A stretch of 55,275 bases of DNA. Source: an uncultured Clostridium sp. (GTDB lineage: Bacteria > Bacillota > Clostridia > Clostridiales > Clostridiaceae). Of this stretch, positions 26,810-34,933 are shown one piece after another (within the stretch, counting starts at the first letter, position 1; each line of letters begins with the position of its first letter). The position numbers and the translations under genes are program-made. The notes under the pieces are model-generated. The model was not told the DNA's origin. It did no database searches and saw only the letters and a list, made by a program, of their open reading frames with translations. The stretch spans positions 1-55,275 of the forward strand of contig CALBDU010000045.1 in assembly GCA_937927335.1 (NCBI GenBank), read 5' to 3'.

Positions 26810-27889
26810 ATGAACCAAAATTGTGTTTTTAAAAAACTGATTGAAAATTATCGGTGCTTTCCTGGCATATCTCATGATGTAATAAATTTTGAAGATATTG
26901 AAAATAAACCCTTAAACCAGGGGGATTTTATTCAGGGTAAGGCCTGGCTATCCTCTTTTATATATACCGGCTTTTCGGAATCCTATACTCCCTACAGACC
27001 CGTTTTCAAGGGACATGCGGAAAATCAGGGAATATCAGGAATCAGCTGGCTATTAAATCACCTGCCGGTATCAAAAGTTAATTTGACTCTTGATAATAGC
27101 CGCCTGGCATTTCTTTATCCTTATAAAGCACCAGGTTTTAATATTAAGCTTAGCTTTCAGGGAATACCCATTGAAAATTACAGCCAGTATATGAGCCTGA
27201 TGTATTCAAAGGAGGATTTTCCTGCTGAAAGTTTTCTGCCTGAAGATGATGACTTTAAGCCATTTCCCGTTTTAATACCCAAAAACATGGAAACTGAAAC
27301 TATTGTGGACTTCAGGGGAAGCCTCTGCCAGTTTAACCTTGAGCCTGGAGAAATAACACCTGAACTGGATAACACTGCAAGGCTTAATTATAGTTTGTTT
27401 CTGAAGGAAGGCTTAATGCCGCTATGTATAAACGCATCAACAGGTGATACCAGCATTCATGCTGAAAAATTCAAGGACTTTAGAAACAGCAGATATAACG
27501 TGAAATACGGTAGTATAATCAAAGAATTCAAATTTGAATCCCAAATCCCGCTGCCAGGCTTTATACCGGACATACCACATTCAATCTGCGGTAAAATTGG
27601 TGCTGTCCGAGAGGATTTTAAATCCCCGGCCTTTAGCAGCACTCCTAACTATGGACTTGGAAAAGCAAAGGCAATATCAAGCTGTTGCGGACCTATATTA
27701 TTTAACTATGTCCAGGGAAATATAATAGCTCTCAGTGTACATTGCAACCTCAGTGATAAACTGCAGCAGGAGAGGCAGCTGAAGGCAATGGAGGAATTCG
27801 AAGTATTATTGAAGGAACAATTAAAGGAGTATATGAAAAATATCTTTAAGACAGATATTACTTACTCAGATAGTTTTTCCACATTATAA
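26810..27889 (+). CDS. Hypothetical protein, 359 aa
   Basis: I do not recognise a family. The protein is soluble, has no TM segment or signal peptide, and contains few Cys (one CC pair, SSCCGPILFNY, near residue 298). Proline-rich and aromatic segments in the first half suggest a beta-rich fold, and the C-terminus (about 315-350) is a charged helix. GGAAGGTG precedes the ATG. It is a monocistronic unit with its own terminator between the small membrane gene and the converging AraC gene. Confidence 0.7.
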   Translation: MNQNCVFKKLIENYRCFPGISHDVINFEDIENKPLNQGDFIQGKAWLSSFIYTGFSESYTPYRPVFKGHAENQGISGISWLLNHLPVSKVNLTLDNSRLAFLYPYKAPGFNIKLSFQGIPIENYSQYMSLMYSKEDFPAESFLPEDDDFKPFPVLIPKNMETETIVDFRGSLCQFNLEPGEITPELDNTARLNYSLFLKEGLMPLCINASTGDTSIHAEKFKDFRNSRYNVKYGSIIKEFKFESQIPLPGFIPDIPHSICGKIGAVREDFKSPAFSSTPNYGLGKAKAISSCCGPILFNYVQGNIIALSVHCNLSDKLQQERQLKAMEEFEVLLKEQLKEYMKNIFKTDITYSDSFSTL

Positions 27890-27897
27890 ATAAAATA

Positions 27898-27929
27898 TCC
27901 AAAAAAGCTGTGGATTTCATCCACAGCTT
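27898..27929. terminator. Bidirectional terminator
   Basis: Perfect 10-bp stem AAGCTGTGGA/TCCACAGCTT with loop TTTCA lies between two converging genes. It has A-rich sequence on its left, which reads as T on the minus strand. Confidence 0.8.
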
Positions 27930-27931
27930 CA

Positions 27932-29635
27932 TTACAGTCTGACCCTCCACTGCTTTGGAGTGCAGTGCTCAAGCTTTTTAAATACGCTTCCAAAATAGCT
28001 TATCTGTCTGAAACCTACCTTTCTGCTAATTTCTGAAATTTTCAAGTCGGTTTCATGAAGATATTCCTTTGCCTTTTCTATACGCAATTTATTTATATAA
28101 TCCTTCAGGTTCATGCCGTTTTTTTCATTAAACAAGGTGCTCAGGTAATTAGGGCTGATATAGAATATATCTGCCAGTGAATTCAAATTGATATCCTGAT
28201 TATAGTTGTTTTTAATATACAGATTCACCTTATGTATCAATCCGTGGCTGCCCCTAAGCAGTCTGTTCCTTATAATGTCTGCCAGTTCCTCAGCCATATC
28301 CATAAGCAGCTCCTGGAAACCATGAAAATCATTACAGCCACCAAGCCTTGCCTTATATTTATACCTGATGGCAAGGAAGGTATCCTCATCCCTGAATTCT
28401 CCGTAAACAATCCTGCACAGACTCATTAGCATTTCATCCAGCATATCTCTTGCAATATTTGCCGGCAGCTCCTTCCTGCTGATGAAATCCATCAAATCCT
28501 TCAATACAGCCTTCACTGCTTCCATATCCAGTTTTTCTATTGCCGAAGCAAAGGCCTCCTCCAGCACTATTGGATACTCCATGTTCCTTTTAGTCAAAAA
28601 GCTGCCTAAGCTGATATTGCTTCTCAAGGTTGAGGATGGCTTAGTCTGCATCAGCTTTAAGTTGGCCTGCTTCAGTGCATCCTCCAGATTCATTATATCC
28701 TCTGTGTTTTTCAGAATCTCTGTATTTTTTTTCTTTAATTCCTTTTCCACCATATTGTTTTCGGTAATTCCTGAAATTATCTTTGCAACCGTCTCCAACG
28801 CTTCCTGCAGCGTATAGAGCCTGCTTTTAGTTAGCAGGGGAAGCTTATCATAGGCATCAATTATTTCCTGAAGCTGGTTTGACCCCTGAAGCTTCCTTGA
28901 AAGTTCATGCTCCAAAATGCCTTTATAATTCTCAGGTTTATTTATTAAAAAACACCCGCTGTTAATATATCCAAGTATTTCATCTCCAATTTCAATGGGC
29001 ACTGTTATTTTCATTACCCCAGGGCAGCATTCATATAACCTATTCCCATTTTTTGCTTTGCCTTTGCTGCTAGTCTTATGGTTATCGCAGCAAATTCCAC
29101 TGTCCCGGCAAAGGCCGAAGAACCTTTGAATTTCCTGATCTCCAGCCACCGGATTAAAACCACTGTCTGTAATGCTAACAGGCAACCCCAGCATTTCTGT
29201 TACCTGACTCTGAATATTTTTAAGCACATCCGGCTCTATAAGCTCAGGCAGCTTTCCACCATGGATTGCTGACACATTGTGGGCTGTTTCCATGAGCCAT
29301 GCAGGTGTATATGCTATTAAAAAAATCAGATCCTTATTTCCTGAATTAATTACTTCATGTTTAGAATAAGGAGGGCAGTAAATCAGCATTCCTTCATGGA
29401 TTTCTTCCTGCTGCCCGTTTAGCATGTGCATTCCCTGACCTTCAATTACATATAGTATCTGCTCTTCACCAAAATGAATGTGCTGACGCTGGGTTTTTCC
29501 GGGGAAAAATTTCACCAGTCCTGCGCTTAGTCTCTGGCCGGATTCACTATCAGGCTCATGAAGCCAGGCTACTTCACCCCATTCAAATTTTTGCACATCA
29601 CACTTTTTTGCATTGCTGCATATTTCATCAAACAT
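27932..29635 (-). CDS. AraC-family regulator with cupin and PocR sensor domains
   Basis: The N-terminal cupin (about 15-105, ending CPPYSKHEVINSG) is followed by a PocR-type ligand-binding domain (about 120-285) with the Cys pattern CRDSGICCDNH...YECCPG. A coiled coil comes next, and the C-terminal AraC double helix-turn-helix contains NLNSLADIFYISPNYLSTLFNEK and KISEISRKVGFRQISYFGSVFKK. PocR domains sense small molecules, classically diols and hydrocarbon derivatives. The second ATG (29635) is preferred because GGGGGC lies seven bases before it. It follows ilvD by 34 nt and could be cotranscribed with it. Confidence 0.88.
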   Translation of the reverse strand: MFDEICSNAKKCDVQKFEWGEVAWLHEPDSESGQRLSAGLVKFFPGKTQRQHIHFGEEQILYVIEGQGMHMLNGQQEEIHEGMLIYCPPYSKHEVINSGNKDLIFLIAYTPAWLMETAHNVSAIHGGKLPELIEPDVLKNIQSQVTEMLGLPVSITDSGFNPVAGDQEIQRFFGLCRDSGICCDNHKTSSKGKAKNGNRLYECCPGVMKITVPIEIGDEILGYINSGCFLINKPENYKGILEHELSRKLQGSNQLQEIIDAYDKLPLLTKSRLYTLQEALETVAKIISGITENNMVEKELKKKNTEILKNTEDIMNLEDALKQANLKLMQTKPSSTLRSNISLGSFLTKRNMEYPIVLEEAFASAIEKLDMEAVKAVLKDLMDFISRKELPANIARDMLDEMLMSLCRIVYGEFRDEDTFLAIRYKYKARLGGCNDFHGFQELLMDMAEELADIIRNRLLRGSHGLIHKVNLYIKNNYNQDINLNSLADIFYISPNYLSTLFNEKNGMNLKDYINKLRIEKAKEYLHETDLKISEISRKVGFRQISYFGSVFKKLEHCTPKQWRVRL

Positions 29636-29669
29636 AATATCAGCCCCCATAAAGTTAAGCTTTACAGGT

Positions 29670-31328
29670 TTATTTTAACACAGCTCCGGTGTTTGCTGAA
29701 GTAACTAATTTTGCATACCTTCCCAGGTACCCCCTGGTTATCTTTGGCTCAGGCTTAATAAAGTTTTTCTCTCTTTGGGCAATAACCTCATCACTTACCA
29801 TAAGCTCAAGCTTTTTATTTGTTATATCCACAGAAATAATATCCCCTTCCTCTACAAGGCCTATCAACCCGCCATCCATTGCTTCCGGGGAAATATGTCC
29901 AATAGCAGCTCCTCTGGTGGCTCCTGAGAATCTTCCGTCTGTAAGCAAGGCTACATCCTTATCCAGACCCATGCCTGCAATGGCTGAGGTTGGGGAAAGC
30001 ATTTCCCTCATGCCTGGTCCCCCTTTAGGGCCTTCATAGCGTATTACAACCACATCGCCCTTTTTGATTCTGCCTCCAAATATGGCTTCTACAGCCTCAT
30101 CCTCGGAGTTAAAAACCCTGGCAGGTCCCTGGTGCTGCAGCATTTCCTTGGCCACTGCTGATTCCTTAACCACTGCTCCATCCACTGCAAGGTTTCCTCT
30201 TAAAATTGCCAGTCCCCCCTTGAAGCTGTATGGGTTTTCCAGAGGCCTTATAATATTATTATCTACAACCGGAGTATTTTTTATATTTTCTCCTACAGTC
30301 TTACCTGTTACTGTTACGCAATCTTCATTGATCAGGCCTTTTTTGGCCAGCTCATTCATAATTGCAGGTATTCCCCCTGCCAGGTGAAGATCCTCCATAT
30401 GATGCTTGCCGCTTGGACTCAGCTTGGTAAGGCACGGAGTTCTTGTGCTTATGTCATCGAACAAGCCAAGGTCAAGCTCCACACCAGCCTCATGAGCTAT
30501 AGCAGGAAGATGCAGTACTGTGTTTGTGGAGCCTGCCATAGCCATATCCACAGCAATGGCATTTTTAAATGCATCCAGTGTCAGTATATCCAAAGGCTTT
30601 ATATCCCTTTTCAGCATTTCCATAACCTTCATGCCGGCATACTTGCCAAGCTGCTTTCTTTCTCCTGAGTGTGATGCAGCAGTGCCATTAAAGGGCAAGC
30701 CCATTCCCAGCACCTCAGTAAGGCAGTTCATGCTGTTTGCAGTAAACAGACCTGAGCAGGATCCGCAGCCAGGACATGCAACTTTTGCCACAGCCTCCAG
30801 CTCCTCTTCAGAGACCTTGCCTTCCTTGCAGGCTCCTACAGCTTCTATGCAGGTGCTGAAATCCGCATCCTGGCCTTTATATTTACCAGCCCTCATAGGT
30901 CCTCCGCTTACAACCACTGCCGGGATATTGAGCCTTGCAGCTGCCATCAGCATCCCTGGCACTATTTTGTCACAGTTTGGTATAAGCACCAATCCGTCAA
31001 AGCCGTGGGCCATAGCCATAGTCTCGATGGAATCGGCTATGAGCTCCCTGCTGGCCAGAGAATATTTCATCCCTACATGCCCCATTGCTATTCCGTCGCA
31101 TACGCCTATGGCAGGAAATTCCACAGGTGTGCCTCCCGCCATGGCTACTCCAAGCTTAGCTGCCTGGGCTATCTCATCCAGGTGTATATGTCCTGCAATA
31201 ATTTCATTCTGAGCATTTACTATTCCTATAAGAGGCCTTTCAATTTCCTCCTTTGTATATCCCATTCCGTACATCAGAGCCCTTGCTGGTGCGCCCTTAA
31301 CTCCGCCTTTTACCAAATCACTTTTCAT
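29670..31328 (-). CDS. ilvD: Dihydroxy-acid dehydratase
   Basis: IlvD dehydrates 2,3-dihydroxy-isovalerate and 2,3-dihydroxy-3-methylvalerate in valine and isoleucine synthesis, using an oxygen-sensitive Fe-S cluster. Motifs are LIPNCDKIVPGM and CPGCGSCSGLFTANSMNCL (cluster Cys), followed by GPKGGPGMREMLSPTSAI and LLTDGRFSGATRGAAIGHISPEA. The 552-aa length is normal. ATG 31328 is preceded by ATGGAGG eight bases upstream. No other ilv genes and no T-box leader are adjacent, so the gene stands apart from a branched-chain operon. Confidence 0.95.
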   Translation of the reverse strand: MKSDLVKGGVKGAPARALMYGMGYTKEEIERPLIGIVNAQNEIIAGHIHLDEIAQAAKLGVAMAGGTPVEFPAIGVCDGIAMGHVGMKYSLASRELIADSIETMAMAHGFDGLVLIPNCDKIVPGMLMAAARLNIPAVVVSGGPMRAGKYKGQDADFSTCIEAVGACKEGKVSEEELEAVAKVACPGCGSCSGLFTANSMNCLTEVLGMGLPFNGTAASHSGERKQLGKYAGMKVMEMLKRDIKPLDILTLDAFKNAIAVDMAMAGSTNTVLHLPAIAHEAGVELDLGLFDDISTRTPCLTKLSPSGKHHMEDLHLAGGIPAIMNELAKKGLINEDCVTVTGKTVGENIKNTPVVDNNIIRPLENPYSFKGGLAILRGNLAVDGAVVKESAVAKEMLQHQGPARVFNSEDEAVEAIFGGRIKKGDVVVIRYEGPKGGPGMREMLSPTSAIAGMGLDKDVALLTDGRFSGATRGAAIGHISPEAMDGGLIGLVEEGDIISVDITNKKLELMVSDEVIAQREKNFIKPEPKITRGYLGRYAKLVTSANTGAVLK

Positions 31329-31420
31329 CTTTATAACCTCCATATCATCCTATCAGCTGTTTTACATAAATATTGTGCTTATATTATACTATAATAATAT
31401 TAAAAAGTTACGATTTTTTA

Positions 31421-31469
31421 TTAAAAAATTAGGTGACAGCCACATCAGATATCAGATATGGTGTCACCT
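31421..31469 (-). terminator. Terminator of the sigma-54 regulator gene
   Basis: Arms AGGTGACA-CCA and TGG-TGTCACCT, with a bulged base, enclose a loop that contains two copies of ATCAGAT. A T-tract follows on the minus strand. Confidence 0.75.
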
Positions 31470-31473
31470 CCTG

Positions 31474-33360
31474 TTAAACTCCTATGGAGTATTCCTTGAT
31501 TTTTCTGTAAAGGGTGCATCTGCCAACTCCTAGCGCCTTGGAGGCACTGGTTATATTGTTGTCGAATTTTTTGAGCACCCTCATTATATGCTGCTTTTCA
31601 ACAAAGTCTATGCGGTAGCAGTCATCGTTTATAGCTACAAAATCCTCGCTGCAGCTGCAGTTGTTGTCAATGATATTGCCTGGTATTGCTTCTGTGTTGA
31701 TTATGAGCTCAAGAACATTTTCAAGCTCCCTCACATTTCCGGGCCAGTCATAGTTCATCATGTATTTTAAATATTCCTCAGGTATATCCACCTCAGGTTT
31801 GCCAATTCTGAAGGATATGGTTTTCATAAGATAATTTATAAGAGGCAGTATATCCTCCCGTCGTTCCCTTAAAGGAGTGAGGTACAGTGGAACCACATTG
31901 AGCCTGTAATACAGATCCTTACGGAAGTTGCCTTTTTCTACCTCCTGCTTCAGGTCTCTGTTGGTGGCCGCTATTATTCTTGAATTTACTTTTATTGTGC
32001 GGGTTCCGCCTATTCTTGAAATTGTGCCCTCCTCAATAACCCTAAGGAGCTTTGTCTGCATATCCAAAGGCATTTCTCCTATTTCATCAAGGAAAATAGT
32101 TCCTTCATCCGCCATTTCAAATTTACCTGCATAGCCGCCTTTTTTTGCTCCTGTGAAGGCTCCTTCTTCATAGCCGAATAATTCGGATTCAATTAGTTCT
32201 CTTGGTATGGCACCGCAATTTACAGCTATAAAGGGTTCATCCACTCTGCTGCTGTAATTGTGAATTGACTGGGCAAACAGCTCCTTGCCTGTACCACTTT
32301 CGCCCATGATCAGTACGGTAGATTTGCTGTCTGCAATTTTTTTTGCATAATCCACAATTTTTACAAAGTTCTCATTTGCACTGATAATTTTGTCAAAGGT
32401 GTAATACGCCTGTCCATACATTATTTTACCGGCCAGTTTTCTCACCTTTTTCAGCTCCTCCAGCACAAATACTATCTCCACTATATCCTCATTTGAGTTA
32501 TACATGGGGTAGGCGCTTAGGCTGAAGGGCATTTTGCATTTGCTTGTGTTTATATATACCTCCTCAGACTGGGTTACATTACCCCTGTAAAGGGAATTTT
32601 TTATCGTATGCCAGGAATCTACAAGAGATATCATTCCTAAGTTTTTCATTTCAAATTCGGTAAAGCCGAATATATCCAGTGCCTTCTGGTTAATTGACTT
32701 GATATTTCCTTCTATATCACAGGATATTATACCGGTTGGGATTGAGTTCAGTACAGTTTCCATATGCCTCTTTGTCAGTGTCAGTGTTCTGTTGCACCTT
32801 TTTGCGTTCATCATCTGCTCTATGGCGTTGGAGGCTGCTGCTACCATTCCCAATGTGTGCAGATGGGCTCCATCCTTATACCCTGTAAGATTCAAGGCAC
32901 CTATTATCTGTCCCTTGTGATTTTTTATGCTGGCTGCGGAACAGGTCCATTTATGATACGCCTTTATAAAATGCTCATTACCTACAAGCTGTATTGGTTC
33001 AGTCTGCTTTATGGCTATACTCATGGCATTGGTGCCGATATTTTCCTCGTCCATATAGGCTCCAGGCACCATTTTCATGGCAAAGGCCTCAGATAGGATA
33101 TCATCATCTCCTATGGCATTTAATATACATCCTTCATTATCAGTGAGAAGTGCAAAGAAATTAGAGCCTTTTACAAAATTACAGAGCTGCTCCATAAAAG
33201 GGGCTGCATTTAATATAAGATCTCTGTTTTTAACGTATTTTTTCTGGAGCTCATCTCTGCCTATTATCTTCCTGCTGTATACCTGCTCCGGATCAACTCC
33301 AAGCTCAACGCATCTTTTATGTGAAGCCATAAAATCATATTCTGCAGTTGCTTTGTACAT
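31474..33360 (-). CDS. Sigma-54 dependent enhancer-binding regulator, AcoR-like
   Basis: The protein activates RNA polymerase-sigma-54 from upstream enhancer sites. Domains in order are a GAF-type sensor as in AcoR (about 60-190, with NIGTNAMSIA and KWTCSAASIKN), a PAS domain (about 205-310), and the AAA+ core (about 335-570). The core has Walker A GESGTGKELFAQSIHNYS, the sigma-54-contacting GAFTGA loop and Walker B GTIFLDEIGEMP, and a Fis-type helix-turn-helix ends the protein (ITSASKALGVGRCTLYRKI). ATG 33360 has GAGGAA nine bases upstream; a GTG at 33369 is less well placed. A sigma-54 promoter sits 40-60 nt upstream, which suggests autoactivation. Its position after the Mo-hydroxylase operon makes that operon the likely target. 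Confidence 0.92.
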   Translation of the reverse strand: MYKATAEYDFMASHKRCVELGVDPEQVYSRKIIGRDELQKKYVKNRDLILNAAPFMEQLCNFVKGSNFFALLTDNEGCILNAIGDDDILSEAFAMKMVPGAYMDEENIGTNAMSIAIKQTEPIQLVGNEHFIKAYHKWTCSAASIKNHKGQIIGALNLTGYKDGAHLHTLGMVAAASNAIEQMMNAKRCNRTLTLTKRHMETVLNSIPTGIISCDIEGNIKSINQKALDIFGFTEFEMKNLGMISLVDSWHTIKNSLYRGNVTQSEEVYINTSKCKMPFSLSAYPMYNSNEDIVEIVFVLEELKKVRKLAGKIMYGQAYYTFDKIISANENFVKIVDYAKKIADSKSTVLIMGESGTGKELFAQSIHNYSSRVDEPFIAVNCGAIPRELIESELFGYEEGAFTGAKKGGYAGKFEMADEGTIFLDEIGEMPLDMQTKLLRVIEEGTISRIGGTRTIKVNSRIIAATNRDLKQEVEKGNFRKDLYYRLNVVPLYLTPLRERREDILPLINYLMKTISFRIGKPEVDIPEEYLKYMMNYDWPGNVRELENVLELIINTEAIPGNIIDNNCSCSEDFVAINDDCYRIDFVEKQHIMRVLKKFDNNITSASKALGVGRCTLYRKIKEYSIGV

Positions 33361-33401
33361 TAAATTCACTTCCTCTAAATAAACTTATATCAAAATAATA
33401 C

Positions 33402-33417
33402 AGCAATAATTGTGCCA
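33402..33417 (-). promoter_or_regulatory. Sigma-54 promoter of the regulator gene
   Basis: On the minus strand TGGCAC (33417-33412), five bases and TTGCT (33406-33402) match the -24/-12 consensus TGGCAC-N5-TTGCW perfectly. It is about 40-60 nt upstream of the regulator's start. Confidence 0.8.
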
Positions 33418-33478
33418 ACCCTTAAGTATGTCCAAAGAAGCCTGTTTAAAGGGGTTGCTTTGGAGGAAATAAAAACAA

Positions 33479-33529
33479 TGTATCAAAACAAAACACAAAT
33501 AATGTTCAATAACGATACATCGTTCCATT
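33479..33529. promoter_or_regulatory. Candidate enhancer site for the sigma-54 regulator
   Basis: TGTATCAAAA (33479-33488), a palindrome AACGATACATCGTT (33511-33524) containing the reverse of TGTATC, and GTTCCATT (33522-33529) lie 60-110 nt upstream of the -24 box. TGTATCAAAA and GTTCCATT recur upstream of the Mo-operon sigma-54 promoter. Binding is inference. Confidence 0.4.
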
Positions 33530-33559
33530 TCAGATCACTGTCATATTTTATAATTGGAA

Positions 33560-34165
33560 TTATGCAATTAATATATTCTTTGACACACTGAAGCTGTTTT
33601 CATACTTTTCAATAACTGTAATGCCGCCATATTTCATCTCCATTAAAAGTCCAGGCTTCATATCTTCACTGTCTGTACCAAGGAGTCTTGATATAATAAC
33701 TCTGTTTACCCCCTGATGGCCTACTATGAGCAGGTTCCCCCTGGTATTTTCAAGCAGAGCCTTAAATGCCCCAAATGACCTTTCCTCTAAGTCCGCATAG
33801 CTTTCTCCACCATGAATCCTGTAATTGTATATATCCATTTCCCTTTTCAGATACTCCAGAGGATATTTTTCCCTTATCTCCTGAAAGCTTCTTCCTTCCC
33901 AGCTTCCCAGATTGATTTCATCAAAATCCTTAATAATTTCAAGAGGTACCTTACTGCCTCTGCTTATAATTTCCGCCGTGTCCACCGACCTCTTCAAGCT
34001 GCTGCAGTATATGCCGGCCAGTGGAATTTCCGAGAAATAATCAGCAAGACGCATTGCCTGGAAAATCCCTCTGGAATTAAGCATAAGGTCCGTCTGACCT
34101 ATGAATTTTTTTTCTTTAGGCTTAATTACTGCGGTATGCCTCATTAAATAAATTTTCCTAATCAT
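33560..34165 (-). CDS. Histidine phosphatase family protein (phosphoglycerate mutase-like), copy 2
   Basis: The RHG-type catalytic motif YLMRHTAVIKP is at residues 6-16, with RHT in place of RHG, and the second catalytic His is in LLIVGHQGVNRVI. The fold resembles alpha-ribazole phosphatase/CobC. Its substrate is unknown. It is a diverged duplicate of the next gene upstream, and both follow the MocA-like/HD gene at the end of the Mo-hydroxylase operon, 150 nt apart. GGAG precedes the ATG. Confidence 0.85.
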   Translation of the reverse strand: MIRKIYLMRHTAVIKPKEKKFIGQTDLMLNSRGIFQAMRLADYFSEIPLAGIYCSSLKRSVDTAEIISRGSKVPLEIIKDFDEINLGSWEGRSFQEIREKYPLEYLKREMDIYNYRIHGGESYADLEERSFGAFKALLENTRGNLLIVGHQGVNRVIISRLLGTDSEDMKPGLLMEMKYGGITVIEKYENSFSVSKNILIA

Positions 34166-34315
34166 TTTCCCAACTCCACCTTAAATTTTTCTTATAAATA
34201 ATATAAGCAATAAGTATGCCAATTACTGCCATGGGCTTTTCTGCCCCGGGATCATAATTTTGTATAAAAAAGCAACACCAGCCATTGCTCAATTTTTATC
34301 CACTGTACAATTTTA

Positions 34316-34933
34316 TTACAATTCCTCTAGCGGTACATTTACCAATACCCTTAATCCATTTTCCTCCATTGTCACTATATTCACGCATCCATAAGGCTGC
34401 TTTATACTGAAGCATTGTTCAAAGCTCTTCCCCGTTAATTCAGCAATCAATGCTTTATTTACACCTCCATGGGAAACTATAAGCACATTTCCCGAAGCTT
34501 TACTGGAAAACACCTCTTCCACCACCTTAAATAAAGCTTTACAGGATCTTTCCCTCACTTCTTTAAAGCTCTCACCACCCGGTGTCTTGTAGGTGTACAT
34601 TTCTTTACCCCTTCTTTCAAATTCAACAGGGTGCTTTTCCATTATTTCAGAAAAAGTCCTGCCTTCCCATTGACCAAGGTGTATTTCCTGAATTCCATCC
34701 AGAACCTCAAAACTGCAGCTGCATATCTCGGATATTATCCTGGCCGTGTTCATGGACCGGCTTAAATTGCTGCTGTAAACTTTTTTCAGGTTCAGCTTTG
34801 AAAAAGTTCTTCCAAGTTCCTCAGCCTGAAGGATTCCATTGCGGCTCAGCATAAGGTCAATGGAGCCGGCAAATATTTTTTCTTCTGGTTTTGCAACTTC
34901 TGCGTGTCTCATCAAATATATTCTGTTACCCAC
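34316..34933 (-). CDS. Histidine phosphatase family protein, copy 1
   Basis: The catalytic region YLMRHAEVAKPEEKIFAGSIDLML and the second His in NVLIVSHGGVNKALI place it in the histidine phosphatase superfamily (CobC/PhoE-like). The preferred start is GTG at 34933, which overlaps the stop of the upstream nucleotidyltransferase-HD gene and follows GGAGG at 12 bases. A longer in-frame start at 34969 would overlap that gene by 44 nt. The location suggests it dephosphorylates a cofactor intermediate of the Mo-hydroxylase system; this is inference. Confidence 0.85.
   Translation of the reverse strand: MGNRIYLMRHAEVAKPEEKIFAGSIDLMLSRNGILQAEELGRTFSKLNLKKVYSSNLSRSMNTARIISEICSCSFEVLDGIQEIHLGQWEGRTFSEIMEKHPVEFERRGKEMYTYKTPGGESFKEVRERSCKALFKVVEEVFSSKASGNVLIVSHGGVNKALIAELTGKSFEQCFSIKQPYGCVNIVTMEENGLRVLVNVPLEEL

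Noticed and set aside
31329..31420. Possible T-box or attenuator in front of ilvD
   Set aside because: Only about 90 nt separate ilvD from the neighbouring terminator, with no T-box sequence or leader structure visible.
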